A model generated the notes under the pieces. The model did no database searches, had not been told where the DNA came from, and was given only the letters and a program-made list of their open reading frames with translations. From Halicephalobus mephisto (Eukaryota > Nematoda > Chromadorea > Rhabditida > Panagrolaimidae): a stretch of DNA of 64,000 bases. Location of the stretch: contig SWDT01000106.1 in NCBI GenBank assembly GCA_009193035.1, forward strand, positions 1-64,000. The letters run 5' to 3'. Position numbers and translations under genes: made by a program. Shown piece by piece: positions 1-12,439 of the stretch (position 1 is the first letter of the stretch; every line of letters begins with the position of its first letter).

Positions 1-641
1 ATCTAGTTGGGTTTTCGACAATCCTTTTTCAGAAAGCTAAAATAAATTATTAAATTATAAAAAATAAAAAATAAAAAATAAATTATAAAAAATAAAAAAT
101 AAATTATTAAATTATAAAAAATAAAAAATAAAAAATTTTAAAACTAGTCAAAGTATCCCAATTCAAAAATGAATCATCTAAATTACCGTATCCTCCATTT
201 TTATGAATATTATTTTTATACAAATTTAAAAGAATTTTAAAAATACACTTTTATAAAAATCTAAAATTACGGTATTTTCTATTTTCACAAAAATTATTCA
301 CTATAGTCAAAATTAAACTTCCATAAAAATTAAAAATAAATTTTAAAATTACTTCAAAATTTCCCAAACTCATTAAAAATCTGAAATTACTGTATTTTCT
401 AATTTCACAAAAATTATTCACTATAGTCAAAATTAAAAATCTCAAAAATTAAATATAACTTTTAAAATTACTTCAAAATTTCCCAAACTCTTTAAAAATC
501 TAAAATTACTGTAAAAAACCTCTGTAATTACTAAAATTATAATATTTTTTAATTTCACAAAAATTATTCACTATAGTCAAAATTAAAAATCTCAAAAAAA
601 ATCATTTTTTAAATTATTATTTTAATTCTAAAAAAACTTAC
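1..641 (-). repeat. AT-rich repeat DNA, probably the next klp-4 intron
   Basis: This stretch begins at the 5' splice site of the last klp-4 exon in the window (GT at 641-640 on the minus strand) and runs off the left edge. It holds repeats of a unit containing 'tcactatagtcaaaatt' at about 299, 419 and 569, plus simple (aaataaaaaat)n runs at 56-140. No further klp-4 exon is recognisable, so the rest of the gene lies beyond position 1. The sequence next to the splice site closely resembles the intron at 3155-3853. The short open frame at 251-445 is made of repeat units and is not considered a gene. Confidence 0.75.
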
Positions 642-3600
642 AGAATTAATTTGTTGTTCAAGATATTTTTGCCTAATAGAAAGAGCGCTTGTCCATTGTT
701 CTCTAATTTTATCTAGATCTTCTTCTTGATAACTATCTAGTTGTTTTTCATTTCCAGGATCTTTAACAATAATAGATCCAATTGACACAGTTGTAATATC
801 CATGAAATTTAACGGTAAAGATCCAATTGGAAGTGATTTAATTTTTATCGTTATTCTTCTTTGTTGTCCTTGTTTTAATTGATATGTTCCACCTGTTAAA
901 ATTCCGTCATTTTTAACTTCAACATTTGAATATTCTCCATTTTCGTTTAATTCTTTAATATCAACAAATAATTCAATTCTATTTGTTACTTCTGTCCATC
1001 TTTCTTGTAATCCTTTTTGTTTCATTAAAATTTCATTTGTATTATTTGATTCAATAAAATCATTATCCAATCCGCTTGATCTATGTCCCCAAACTTCTAT
1101 AGACAAAGCGTCTTCTTGAACATATTCCAAAAATTCTTCCGTAACTAAAACATCAAAATCTTTTTCATGTTCAAATTTCACAGTTGTACAATTTTTTGAT
1201 TTTTCTGAATCGGGATCAATAATAGGTGCAACAACAAGCATTTCAGAAATATTAAAAAACGAATATTGACAAAAAACAAAATGATTTAAAAATTGCGGCA
1301 AATTTGATGCTTTTTTAATTTTAATTCTGCATTTAATTGTTTTTCCTAAAAAATTTTCAGATTCATTTAATTCTGAAATATTTTTCTGAATTCTATAAAT
1401 TTGAACATGAAGTTTTCCACAAACTTCTCCTTGTTGAGAAATAATAGGAACATGATAATCCAATTTTAATGAATGAAATAATACTTCTAAAAAAACATTT
1501 GCAACACCAATAAGTGAATGTTTTTCTTGACTTTCAAATAATGTATCTATAATAATATTTTCATCTTCATCTTCTTCATCAACACATATTCCACTTGATG
1601 GAGAATCAGATAAACCACTTAAATTCGAACTTGCCATTAATATACCATTATTAATTCTATCATTATACATTTCTCTCATATCAATTAATTTATTTTCTAA
1701 TTGTTCAACAGACCATAATTGATATCCTTCAATTCCTGTTCTTTTAACAACAATAACAGGTTCACATACACTACAACCTGTTTTTATTTTAGATGGACGT
1801 AAATTTTTTGCTGGAATTTGAAGTGTAACTTGATATCTTGTTTGACCTCTTTTATTATTCATTAATTCATCTGCAATCATGTTTGCTTCTCTAACAAGTG
1901 CATTAGCTTTAACTATTTCTGTTTTTAATTGTTTTAAAGATTCTTTAAAAAGTTCATTTCTTTTTTGAGCCCATTTAAAAAATTTATTTTTATCCAAATT
2001 CCTCGGATTAGATGGAAAATTAACAGGTGGTAATCCACAAGATGGAGTATGTGCCATAGGGGTTAATCCAAATCCCGGAGTCATTGGTGTAGAAGGAGTT
2101 TGTAAATTTTGTGTAATTCCTTGAATATATTTTTCAAATTCTTCATATTGTTTTTCCAATGCTGCTTGTTTTTCTTCTTGATGTTTTATATTTATTTTTT
2201 CTAAATATTGATCAACTGCTTGAGATATATTTTGATTACCGTAATCATTACTATTAACTTCAAGCCATGCTTTATCATAATCAAAAAATTGACTTTCATC
2301 CATAACTGTCGATGTAACCATTATTGAATTATCATCATTAGGATCTTTTGGACAATTAACTCTAAAAAAATGATTATGTCCTATTAATAATCTTGTTCCA
2401 TTTTTCAATATTGTTTTTTCTTTAATATTTTTTCCATTTACACATATCCTTGCTTTTTCGTTTAATGGCGAAATAAACAATCTATTCAATTTTGAATCTT
2501 TTGTAATTTCCAAAAGTGCATGTTTCGGATGAATTCCTAAGCCTTGTAAAACAAAATCAATTTTATCATCTGATGGTAATACTGTAGATTCTTGTTCAAA
2601 ACCACTTCCAATAACAGCTTTTTGATTAATATAGTATACTAATAATTCATTCAAACTTGGATCTGCATTAAGATTAACAAGATAAAATCTGTCTTTTTCG
2701 ACTTTAATTCCAGATTCAGCCACACTTATACCTATCTGAGCCAAATCTTTTTGTCTTTCTTCATATACAATATCCGTTTCTCTCAATCTCTCTTCCCAAG
2801 ATTTATTCATTTGTTCAACAAGTCTCTCCGATTCAGCAAGTCTTTCTCGAAGTTCTTCATATTCTGTTTCTCTTTCTTTCGTTTGCGAAATTTGATTCCT
2901 TAAAGTTTCTACTTCTTCTCTCAATTCCCTAATTATCTTCGCATTCGGATCTTCGTTAACCACAGCATGATTCACGATCTTCTTAGCTCTGTCCGCGTAC
3001 CTCAAAGTAGACAAAGTTTCTTCAAAATTATCTGCCGCAGGCGATATTGTCGCAATCATCACTGTTTTACTATTTCCTCCAAGATTGTCCTTCAGAAGCC
3101 AAGTCAGAACTGAATCACGATAAGGAACAAATTTTTCTTTTTTGCTGTTCTTTTCTAAAATTTCAAAACCATACTATGAAAAATTTTTTTAAAATATTAA
3201 ATTTTCAAATTTCCAAAGTCATTGTAAAAAAGTTAATTTTAATAGAAAATTACGGTATTTTCTAATTTTACAAAAATTATTCACTATAGTCAAAATTAAA
3301 AACCTCAAAAAATTAAACTTCCATAAAAATTAAAAATAACTTTTTTAAAATTACTTCAAAATTTCCCAAACTCTTTAAAAATCTGAAATTACTATTAAAA
3401 ATCTCTATAATTACTAAAATTATAATATTTTCTATTTTCACAAAAATTATTCAATATAGTCAAAATTAAAAACCTCAAAAAATTAAACTTCCATAAAAAT
3501 TAAAAATAACTTTTTTAAAATTACTTCAAAATTTCCCAAACTCTTTAAAAATCTAAAATTACTATTAAAAATCTCTGTAACTACTAAAATTACTGTATTT

Positions 3601-5631
3601 TCTAATTTCACAAAAATTATTCAATATAGTCAAAATTAAAAACCTCAAAAATTAAAAATAACTTTTAAAATTACTTCAAAATTTCCCAAACTTCTTAAAA
3701 ATCTAAAATTACTATTAAAAATCTCTATAATTACTAAAATTACGGTATTTTCTAATTTCACAAAAATTATTCACTATAGTCAAAATTAAAAAATCTCAAA
3801 AAAAATCATTTTTTTAAATTATTATTTTAATTCTAAAAAAAATTAAAACTCACCAGCTAATGCTGAAATAACCATTCCAAGTGTTGTTAAAGATTTATTA
3901 ATATTTCCACCTTCTTCCAATCTTTTTCCAATAGCACCAGTTTTTCCCGCTCTTTCACTTCCTGCTAAATCAACAAGAGAAATTTTTGAAACTTTTTCAC
4001 CAGTAAAACTATTTTCAACATCAATTAATAATTGTGTTAATCTTATTGTAAAAACAGCATGAGATCTACTTGATTCTGCATTCATATTTGTTGCTGCAAC
4101 TGTTCTACATTTGTTACCTTCATCCAGTAATCTCGCTATTTGATCAAATGACGACACTGCCAAGACAGACAATCCATCCACCATAGGTCCCAAACTTTTA
4201 TGTTCTCTTACTTTTAAATTCTGTTTTGCCGATTTTTTAGGATCAAGTAAGTCTCTTACCCGTTCGTTGTAAATTTCCATATATGAAACTTCAACTTTAA
4301 AACTTGTTGATTCATTTGTTTCTAATTCTATTCTTTCAAATATAGCATTACATAATCTAGGAATAATTCCTGGATAATCTTGATTTCCCATCATTGTGTA
4401 ACTTTTTCCTGATCCCGTTTGTCCATAAGCAAAAATACAAGCATTATAACCGCCAAAGGCATTTTCAACAACACCTGTTCCAACTTTTTCAAAAACATTT
4501 TCTTGGCCTAAAAACATTAATTCATAAAAATCTCAAAAAAAATTTTTAAAATAAAAACTCACTTGAAAATTTCCTACTATTTGGATCAGTAGATTCAAAG
4601 CAATGATCAAAAGCAAAAGTTTTTGGTTCTTTTTCTTCTCCTGGATAATAGAGGAAAGTCTGGTCACATTCCATTTGGACGACGCATTTTGTTCTCAAAT
4701 CAAGTTCTGAAAATAAAAAAATAAAAAACCTTAAAAATTAAGAAATTCCAAAAAAATTAAATCAAAAACCATAAATTTTGTAAATTTAAAGAAATTAAAA
4801 ATCACATATTTTATAAAATTAAAGAAATTAAAAATCAAAAAATTTAAAAATATCAAAAACCCCCAAAATTAAAAATCTTAAATTTTATAAATTTAAAGAA
4901 ATTAAAAAAATTCCCCAAATTTAAAAATTAAAAATCTTAAATTTTATGAATTTAAAAAATCAAAAAACCCCCAAATTAAAAAAGTTTAAAAATCTTAAAT
5001 TTTATAAATTTAAAAGAATTAAAAAACCCCCAAATTAAAAAAAATTAAAAATCTTAAATTTTATAAATTTAAAAATATCAAAACCCCCAAAATTAAAAAA
5101 CTCCAAAAACTATATAAAATTAATTTCCTTTAAATATTCAATTTTTTTAAGGAAATTAATTTCCTGTCTTTACAGTTTGAAAGCAAAAATTTACAAAATT
5201 TAGCAACTTTTAAATTTCCTTAAAAAAGTAATTTAAATAAGTTTATTTTTCTTATTTTTGGTTCCCATCACAATACTGTCAATCATAATCTCAATATTGT
5301 CAAAAATAAAAATGTATACATTTGTCAAAAAATTTTTTCTGATTCAAACAAGAGATATTTTGACATTTTTCTTTATTCATTTCCCTTGAGTTTTAAAAAC
5401 TTTTTAATTCTAATTCCCTTTGGGCATTTACTTGAAAAACTATGTTTTTCCATAAAAAAACTATTTATAAAACAATTTAAAATTGAAAAATTTTTCCCTT
5501 GACAATAATAAAAAATTTCGATTATGTTGATAAATTACAAAAATCCCAAACAAACCTCTTTTGTTAAATGGTCGGACTCTAACCGCTACTTGAACTTTGG
5601 AATCTGAATCTTCTGAAGTCGCTATCGTCAT
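642..5631 (-). CDS. klp-4: Kinesin-3 motor, KIF13/KLP-4 type (3' end outside window)
   Basis: Plus-end-directed microtubule motor of the KIF13 branch of kinesin-3, a vesicle and receptor transporter. Exons in order are 5631-5556, 4706-4563, 4507-3854 and 3154-642; their phases join cleanly to give about 1129 codons. The motor domain opens with [14 protein letters not shown]. It has the P-loop GQTGSGKS near residues 102-109, switch I as NAESSRSH and switch II as [13 protein letters not shown] coiled neck follows, then an FHA domain from about residue 449 ([17 protein letters not shown], then [23 protein letters not shown]). A KIF13-type stalk follows, with [20 protein letters not shown] and [20 protein letters not shown]13 proteins usually run 1500-1800 residues, so the C-terminal part is missing. 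The exon ends in phase 0 at a GTAAG donor. The start is the only ATG giving the canonical kinesin N-terminus. UNC-104/KIF1A is less likely because the stalk motifs are KIF13-like. Confidence 0.88.
3155..3853 (-). repeat. klp-4 intron built of ~150-170 bp tandem units
   Basis: The whole klp-4 intron between the motor exons is about four tandem copies of an AT-rich unit. The landmark 'tca(c/a)tatagtcaaaatt' recurs at 3281, 3451, 3621 and 3771, a spacing of 170, 170 and 150. In sense orientation the unit begins within a few bases of the 5' splice site. It is very similar to the start of the next intron (641 leftwards). No coding capacity was seen. Confidence 0.85.
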
Positions 5632-6330
5632 CCTTATAAAAATCTCTGAAAAAAAATTCGTAAAAAAAATTTACAAAATTTTAAAAAAATCAAAAATTCA
5701 AAAAATTTACAAAATTTTAAAAAAATCAAAAATTTTAAAAATTTACAAAATTTTAAAAAAATCAAAAATTCAAAAAATTTACAAAATTTAAAAAATCATT
5801 AAAAAAAAATAAAAAATAGAACAAATTTGTTTAAGAAATTTCGAAATTGAAAGAAAATAAAAAAATAGAACATATTCGTTTAAAAAATTTTTTAAATTAT
5901 TCAAAAAATTCATTAAGAAAATTTAAAAATTAAAAAAAACTCATTTTAAAATTATTATTTATACAAAAAACACGCCTGAGGGAAAAAATAAATTTGTTTA
6001 AAAAGTGTTTCAATTTCAAAAAATAAATCTCCAGAAGACACTATTGTAACCATTATAAAAAATTATGTTTAAAAATAATTTTATTTAAAAAAATTTAAAA
6101 ATAATTTTATTTAAAAAAATTTAAAAATTATTTTATTTAAAAAAATTTTTAAATTATTTTATTTAAAAAATTTTAAAATAATTTTATTTAAAATTTCTTT
6201 AAAAATTACTTTATTTAAAATTTTTTTAAAAATAACTTTATTTAAAAAATTTAAAAATTATTTTATTTAAAAAATTATTTATATAAAAATCAAGTTCGGA
6301 AAAAAATTTATTTATATATTTTTTGCAAAG
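5632..6330. repeat. klp-4 upstream region, simple AT repeats
   Basis: This region lies immediately upstream of the klp-4 ATG, so the promoter must lie in or beyond it. It contains tandem 'ttacaaaattttaaaaaaatcaaa' units at about 5668-5800 and '(aaaaataattttattt)' units at 6060-6290. The open frame at 5597-5791 on the plus strand reads straight through these repeats and overlaps the first klp-4 exon on the other strand. I see no core promoter motif that I would defend. Confidence 0.6.
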
Positions 6331-6575
6331 TAATTGAACTTTAAAACACTATATTTCGAGCAAACTGATATTCACGAATGACAAACTAACACATGACTTC
6401 GAAAAATGAAGGATAATATATCAAAATCAGCTTCAGAGATCATGAAAATCGACAAATCTTCGATAGGTGACAAAATTTTCGTAAAAAAAAGCGCCTGTTC
6501 GAAAAATGCCTTAGGAAAAAAGCTCAATTGCAGTCCGAGTTACAAAGCTCAGCTGCTTTAATGCGGCTGTTGTTT
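6331..6575. other. GC-richer island, function unknown
   Basis: A short island of clearly less AT-biased sequence between two satellite blocks. On the plus strand an open frame of 51 codons runs from the ATG at 6406 to TAA at 6559-6561, rich in Lys and Ser, with no recognisable motif. On the minus strand no frame is convincing. It may be a small exon, a regulatory block or a remnant of an older gene. I do not recognise it. Confidence 0.25.
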
Positions 6576-6689
6576 TTTATCATCTTTAAAAAAATAAATT
6601 TAGCAAGTTAAATTTTAAAAAAACAAAAAAATTAACATTTACACAAAATAAAAAATTCAATATAAACTAATTTTCAAAATTTTATATAT

Positions 6690-6970
6690 TTTCAAAAATT
6701 ACTGTAGAATTTTCTATTTGTTTAAATAATTTCAAAAATTTTATATATTTTCAAAAATTACTGTAGAATTTTCTATTTTTTTTAAAATAATTTTAAAAAT
6801 TTTACACATCTTTTAAAATTACTGTAGAATTTTCTATTTTTTTAAATAATTTCAAAAATTTTACACATCTTTTAAAATTACTGTAAAACTATATATTTTT
6901 AAAATTATATTTAAAATTTTACAGATTTTTTAAAATTATATTTAGAATTTTATATATTTTTAAAATCATA
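6690..6970. repeat. ~60-65 bp tandem repeat with 'aaattactgtagaattttc'
   Basis: About four imperfect tandem copies of a unit carrying 'aaattactgta(g/a)aa' followed by 'ttctatttttttaaa' and 'ttttacacatctttt'. Intergenic. No open frame of interest. Confidence 0.75.
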
Positions 6971-6999
6971 AATGACCTAGCAATGACCAAAAGTAAATT

Positions 7000-7420
7000 T
7001 AAAAATTCAAATTCGACTAAGCTTCAGAAGGAAAACAGACTAATGGGATTATAGCAGTCCATGAACGGCGCTTCTAAAAACAACAGACACAGCTGGGTGA
7101 TAAATTGAAACAAATGGATTCTGATGGAGAAAAAAATTCAAGGATTCAAAATACTCTTCTCATTTCCTCAGGCGTAAGGCTTTGTTCAAACAAAGAAAAC
7201 ATTCCACTTGTCATCGAAATCGCCTCTTGTAAAAGACACGCCAAAAGTGTAAAAGAATGCCGCTGGGGACAAAAATGATATTCCATAAAAAGGAGACGAG
7301 AAGTCTTGGACATAAACAAAAGATGGAATCGTTTTTCTTCGTTACACCGAAAATGTTTATAACGGGTCATTCTGACTTCCTGGAAAGCGGATTTCATATA
7401 TGAAATCTTAAAAAACAAAA
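7000..7420 (-). other. Possible exon or gene remnant, unrecognised
   Basis: A block with more balanced base composition carries a 90-codon minus-strand open frame from 7418 to 7146. It begins MFFKISYMKSAFQEVRM and ends LTPEEMRRVF. The first codons lie in sequence that could be an intron end, so the true start is unclear. Composition and codon pattern look more gene-like than the surrounding AT-rich DNA, but I recognise no family, and no compatible neighbouring exon could be joined with confidence. It could be an orphan gene, a decayed gene or chance. Confidence 0.22.
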
Positions 7421-8289
7421 ATTTCTAAAATTTTTTAATTTTAAATTATTTCAGAAATTTCTAAAATTTTTTATAAAACTTTTTAAATTCAAAAATTTCT
7501 AAAAACTTTTTTTAAAATTATTTCAGAAATTTCTAAAAAATTAAAAAGTCAAATTTTTATAAAACTTTTTAAATTCAAAAATTTTACACTTTATAATTCC
7601 TACACTTTTAAAATTTCTTTTAAATTCAGAAAACTGCAAAATTACTCTTATTGTAAAAAATTTTTAAAAATAAAAAATTTAAAATTTAAATATAAAATAA
7701 AAAATTTAAAATTTGAATATAAAATAAGAAATAAGAAATTTGCAAAATAAAAAACAAAAAATTTAAAATTTGCAAAATAAAAAACAAAAATTAAAAGTAA
7801 ACGATTGACAGTCAAGCATCTCCTGACAGTCAGTCGGTCGGACGTCAAACTGGTGAACTTTGCGCTGATTCGAGTTCCAAGAAAACACATAAAATTGAAA
7901 CATTTATTTTTTCTATTTCGTAAAATTTATAATTTCTTTCATTTTTATTAATACTTTAATTTTAAAAAATCTCGAAATTAAAAAGAATCAAAAAATTTTT
8001 CATTTTTTTAAAATCGATTAAGAAATCCAATTTTTTAAATATAATCACAAATCAAAACTAGTCCAAAATAAAAAAACTAAGAAGCTTGATAAAACTGGAC
8101 GTTCGATTTTTGTTTACAAAGAGGACTGCTCGGTCATCGTCTAGAATGCGTCAAAATAGGAAATGAAGAGGTGTAAGGTTTATTATTGCTTCAAATATGA
8201 TCGATGACTCAGTTTTGATGAAAATATAAAAATTCATATATCAAAAAAAGGAAAAATTTCAATAAAGACGAATAAAAAACAATTTTAAA
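7421..8289. other. AT-rich spacer with two short GC-richer islands
   Basis: It contains short 'attttctaaaattttt' repeats at 7421-7630 and 'aaaatttaaaatttgaatat' repeats at 7660-7800. Two islands of higher complexity follow, at about 7798-7885 and 8090-8225. A minus frame of 80 codons (7890-7648) starts in the first island but soon runs into repeat sequence. No gene is supported. Confidence 0.5.
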
Positions 8290-8985
8290 TCCACATATCA
8301 AAAATTATATTTGGATAAAATTCATATATAAAATCAAAGTAGAGATCAAAATTAACAAGTTTACACGTAATGTAAATAAAAAACCAAGGTTCATATATCA
8401 AAAATTATATCTGGATAAAGTTCACACATAAAATCAATATAAAAATCAAAATTAACAAGTCTACACGTAATATAAGCACGTTTATATATCGATTAATATA
8501 AAATTAAAATTAAAACTAAAAATTTAAACAAAAATAAAATAGAAAAATAAGTTAGAGTTCATATATCAGAAATTATATCTGGATAAAGTTCACACATAAG
8601 ACCAATGTAAATATCAAAAACCACGACTTTAAAGATAAAATAAGCACGTTTATATATCGATTAATATAAAATAAAAATTAAAATTAAAACATAAATAAAA
8701 TAAAAGAATAAGTTAGAGTTCATATATCAAAAATTATATCTGGATAAAGTTCACACATAAGATCAATGTAAATATCAAAAATCACGACTTTAAAGATAAA
8801 ATAAGCACGTTTATATATCGATTAATATAAAATTAAAATTAAAATTAAAATAAAATAGAAAGATGTTAGAGTTCATATATTAAAAATTATATCTGGATAA
8901 AGTTCACACATAAGATCAATGTAAATATCAAAAATCACGACTTTAAAGATAAAATAAGCACGTCTATCTAACATCAACGAAAAAG
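8290..8985. repeat. ~155-168 bp satellite array
   Basis: Four to five tandem copies of a unit with the landmarks 'ttcatatatcaaaaattatat', 'ctggataaagttcacacata' and 'aagcacgtttatatatcgatt'. The last landmark occurs near 8475, 8643, 8803 and 8955. Copies are highly similar, which suggests recent amplification. There are no open frames. Confidence 0.9.
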
Positions 8986-8999
8986 TCAAAAAAGAACCG

Positions 9000-9819
9000 T
9001 CGAAAATGCTAGAAATGATAAACCATAAACCAACTAGATTTTAATCAAGATAAAATTCTGACAATGTCTACGTTGTTGAAGTAAATAAAATTATTTTAAA
9101 ATTAAAAAAAAATTTTTTTTGATATATGAAAAATCAGAACCAAAGAAGCACAGAGTAACACGGAGATGGAATTCACTTTTACGGACAGTTCCGGGAAAAT
9201 TTTTTTCAAAAAAAAACAAAAACCAATGGTCATTTTTATGTTTAAAAAAAATAAAAATTGAAGATGAGTAAAAAACGAAGAAAGTGATGCATGCTTTTGC
9301 TGGAGAGCTCGCATTTCAAAAAAATGAACAAGACTGACTTGGGAACGGCAAAAGTTGAAAACTGGTTTTTTTTAAATTAGCCTAAAAAATTTTCGAAATT
9401 ATTTTTACATTTAAATTTTAAAAAATATATAAAAATAAACTTTAAAAAATTAATTAACAAAACTTCAAAATTATTTTTACATTTAAATTTTTAAAAATAT
9501 AAAAATAAACTTTTAAAAAAATTTTAAAAATTAATCAAAAAAATCTTCAAAATTATTTTTAAATTTAAATTTTTAGAAATATAAAAATAAACTTCAAAAA
9601 AAATTAACCTAAAAAATTTTCGAAATTATTTTTACATTTAAATTTTAAAAAATATAAAAATAAACTTCAAAAAAAATTAACCTAAAAAGATTTCGAAATT
9701 ATTTTTAAATTTAAATTTTTAAAAATACATAAAAATATGAAATTTTTTGGATTAATTAATCTTTATTATCCTTAAAATTGCTTTTGAACATAATTAACAC
9801 AAAAATATACATAAAGAAT
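9000..9819. other. Spacer: mixed-complexity block then AT-rich tandem repeat
   Basis: 9000-9350 is of moderate complexity and has a 70-codon minus frame (9314-9102) with no recognisable motif. 9370-9730 is a tandem array of a ~65-100 bp unit containing 'attatttttacatttaaatttt' and 'aaaataaactt'. No gene is supported. Confidence 0.5.
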
Positions 9820-10764
9820 CAGTCACTATCCAAAAAATTCGAATATAAAAATCCTAAAAAAATTATTTTTTTAAACTTCTCTAACTCGTATAATACTTGA
9901 TAAATTTTAATAATTTCCGTCTTATTAAATTTAAACAATGTTATTACTTTATTTTACATTGGAAATTGCAAAATTAAAAATGATTTTGAACGGGAAATTT
10001 AATATAAAAATTTTCTTATATTGCATGGGCAATTTTGGCGTTCTGTTCCGAAGCGTATCGCATTCATTGTCGAAAAAAAGAAAAGTGTTCTCCTCACTTT
10101 GAAAAATTACGTTCAATTTTGGCGTTCCATTTTGAAGTTTATTTGGATTACTTTCAACGAGAGAAAAGTGTTCCCCGGACATAAGAAAATAGTTTTTAAA
10201 TTCTGGCGTTCTGTTTCGAAGTTTATTTGGATTACTTTCAACGGAAGAAAAGTGTTCCCCGGGCATAAGAAAATAGTTTTTAAATTCTGGTGTTTCATTT
10301 TGAAGTTTATTTATTTTATTTTTAAAAAAAGAAAAGTGTTCCCCGGACATAAGAAAATAGTTTTTAAATCCTGGCGTTCTGTTTCGAAATTTATTTATTT
10401 TATTTAAAAAAAAAGAAAAGTGTTCCCCAGACATAAGAAAAGTAGTTCTTAAATCCTGGCGTTCTGTTTCGAAATTTATTTATTTTTTGAAAAAAGAAAA
10501 GTGTTTCCCGGACATAAGAAAATAGTTTATAAACTCCGGCATTCTGTTCCAAAACTTATTTCATTCATTTTTTCAGATGAAAGTTCTGTCTCGTATTTCT
10601 CAAAACAAATGTTCAAGTTCATAAAATTTTTTATTACAGATAAAACTCCAAGTTTATGTGGATGTAAAAAAATAAATATAAAAATTTGCGAATTATTTTT
10701 TGAATTAGAACACTTTCAAATTCGAATTTTTTAAAGCATCTTTATTAAGGTAGGATAGTGACTG
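9820..10764. repeat. 84-bp satellite array bounded by inverted 12-bp ends
   Basis: The block opens with 'cagtcactatcc' (9820-9831) and closes with its exact inverse 'ggatagtgactg' (10753-10764). Inside, an 84-bp unit carrying 'gaaaagtgttccccgg' and 'cataagaaaatagttt' repeats. The 'aagtg' landmark lies at 10166, 10250, 10334, 10418 and 10499. Because 84 is divisible by three, frames stay open on both strands (10021-10407 plus, 10434-9949 minus). These are by-products and not genes. The inverted ends match the dispersed CACTATCC family found elsewhere in the window. Confidence 0.85.
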
Positions 10765-11335
10765 AAAAAATAAGAATTTTAAAAAATTACGAAATCAAAG
10801 AAATTTAAAAAAATCCAAAAATTTTAAATAAACAATGGAAATTTTAGAAAATCCGAAATTTTTAAACAAAAAAATAAAAAAATGAAAATTTTTAAAGAAA
10901 AAAGAGTTTTAAAAAAATCGAAATTTTTAAATAAAAAAAATTAAAAATTTCAAAATAAGAAAAAATTGTTAAGTAAAAAAATCAAAATTGTGGAATAAAA
11001 AATGCGAAATTTTCGAATAAAAAAAAATTTTTAAACAAAAAATTTAAAAATTGTTAAGTAAAAAAATTCTGAATTTTTAAATTAAAAAAAATCAAAAATT
11101 TTTAAACAAAAAATTCAGAATTTTTAAATTAAAAAAAATAAAGAATTTAGAATTTTTAAATTAAAAAAAATAAAGAATTTTTAAATTAAAAAAATCGAAA
11201 ATTTTTAAACAAAAAATTCAGAATTTTTGAATTAAAAAAAATAAAAAATTCAGAATTTTTAAATTAAAAAAAATAAAAATTTTTAAACAAAAAATTCAGA
11301 ATTTTTAAATTAAAAAAATCGAAATTGTGGGATAA
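10765..11335. repeat. A-rich minisatellite
   Basis: Degenerate repeats of 'aaaaaattcagaatttttaaatt' and 'aaatttttaaacaaaaaa' at roughly 25-65 bp spacing. It ends at 'tttagtcactatc' (11341), another partial CACTATCC-type end. No coding capacity. Confidence 0.75.
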
Positions 11336-11812
11336 AAAACTTTAGTCACTATCTTAATTAGGATTGTTTCCTCTCTAAGCCACAGCTCTTCCAATGATCT
11401 TTCAACCCGGATTTTCCGAAAAAGCGGAAATCGGGCTAAATAAAAGCCGAAAGGACATTTGTTTCTTAAAATTGAGTCAAATGTCCAAATTAGGGATTCG
11501 GGACTTTAAAACAAAAATTCGCAAAAATAGTTTTCTTCAATTGGACTAATTTCAAAGAAACGGCCAATTTTATAGATTATCCGAGATATCTCGAATGACG
11601 TTTCAACGTCCTCTCGAGAGGTTTATTGACCGGGACACTTGGCAACGGAATAACAAAGGAAGAAAGCCCCCCGACTGACCGATAATGATACTCAATAAAG
11701 TCCTTCAAAATGAAATTATTTGAAACATTTCTTTGATTGAGCAAGGTTATCCACAACAAGCTCATCAATCATCTTAATAATAAAAGACGGGGCATTACAA
11801 CCAGGAAGTAAT
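11336..11812. other. GC-richer island with unassigned open frame
   Basis: A block of near-balanced composition. The minus strand has a 63-codon frame from 11768 to 11577 (MMSLLWITLLNQRN...). A second minus-strand frame overlaps its start. Neither matches a family I know, and no splice-compatible partner was found. It could be an unannotated exon, a regulatory island or a fossil of a transposon or gene. Confidence 0.25.
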
Positions 11813-11814
11813 TA

Positions 11815-12200
11815 AAAAATAAAACTTTTTTATCAAATTCCACGTCAAAACAATTTTAAGATTTTAAATTTTTGTAATAATGTAATTTTAAAATTTCGTA
11901 ATTCTTTAAAATCTAGTAAAAATAAAAAAAATAAAACTTTTTTATCAAATTCCACGTCAAAACGATTTTAAGATTTTTTATTTTTATAATAATTTAATTT
12001 TAAAATTCCGTAATTCTTTAAAATTTATAAAAAATTAAAAAATAAAACTTTTTTTTATCAAATTCCACGTCAAAATAATTTTAAAACTTTTTATTTTTAT
12101 AATAATATAATTTTAAAATTTATTTATCAAAATAAAATTTCACAATTCTCTAAAATCTAGTAAAAATAAAAAATAACAAAATAAAAAATTTGTAAATTTT
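11815..12200. repeat. ~112-bp tandem repeat
   Basis: Three to four copies of a unit with 'cttttttatcaaattccacgtcaaaa'-type sequence; unit starts lie near 11825, 11938 and 12049. The last copies are degenerate. Intergenic. Confidence 0.8.
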
Positions 12201-12439
12201 TTTTAATTTTGAAAATTCATGTCGAAATTATTTTATAATAAATTATTTTTTAATTTTTACAACGAAGTAATTTTAAACCTTATTTTTTAGATTTCGGACA
12301 ATTGTGAAATCTTATTTCGAAATAATTTCACAATTTTGGTTATTTTCTATTTTTATAAAAATATAATTTTTTGGGACATTTTCTGTTCGAGAGCCGTCGA
12401 ACGAATTTTTTTCATTTTCTTTTGTTCTAAGTCATTTTT

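Noticed and set aside
642..5631. klp-4 locus as UNC-104/KIF1A
   Set aside because: The FHA flank ([17 protein letters not shown]) and the stalk blocks [10 protein letters not shown] and [10 protein letters not shown] match KIF13 and not KIF1A.
5597..5791. 64-codon plus frame
   Set aside because: Overlaps klp-4 exon 1 antisense and then runs through a Lys/Ile simple repeat.
9949..10734. Frames of 161, 128, 61 and 77 codons
   Set aside because: By-products of the 84-bp satellite; both strands are open and translations are plain repeats.
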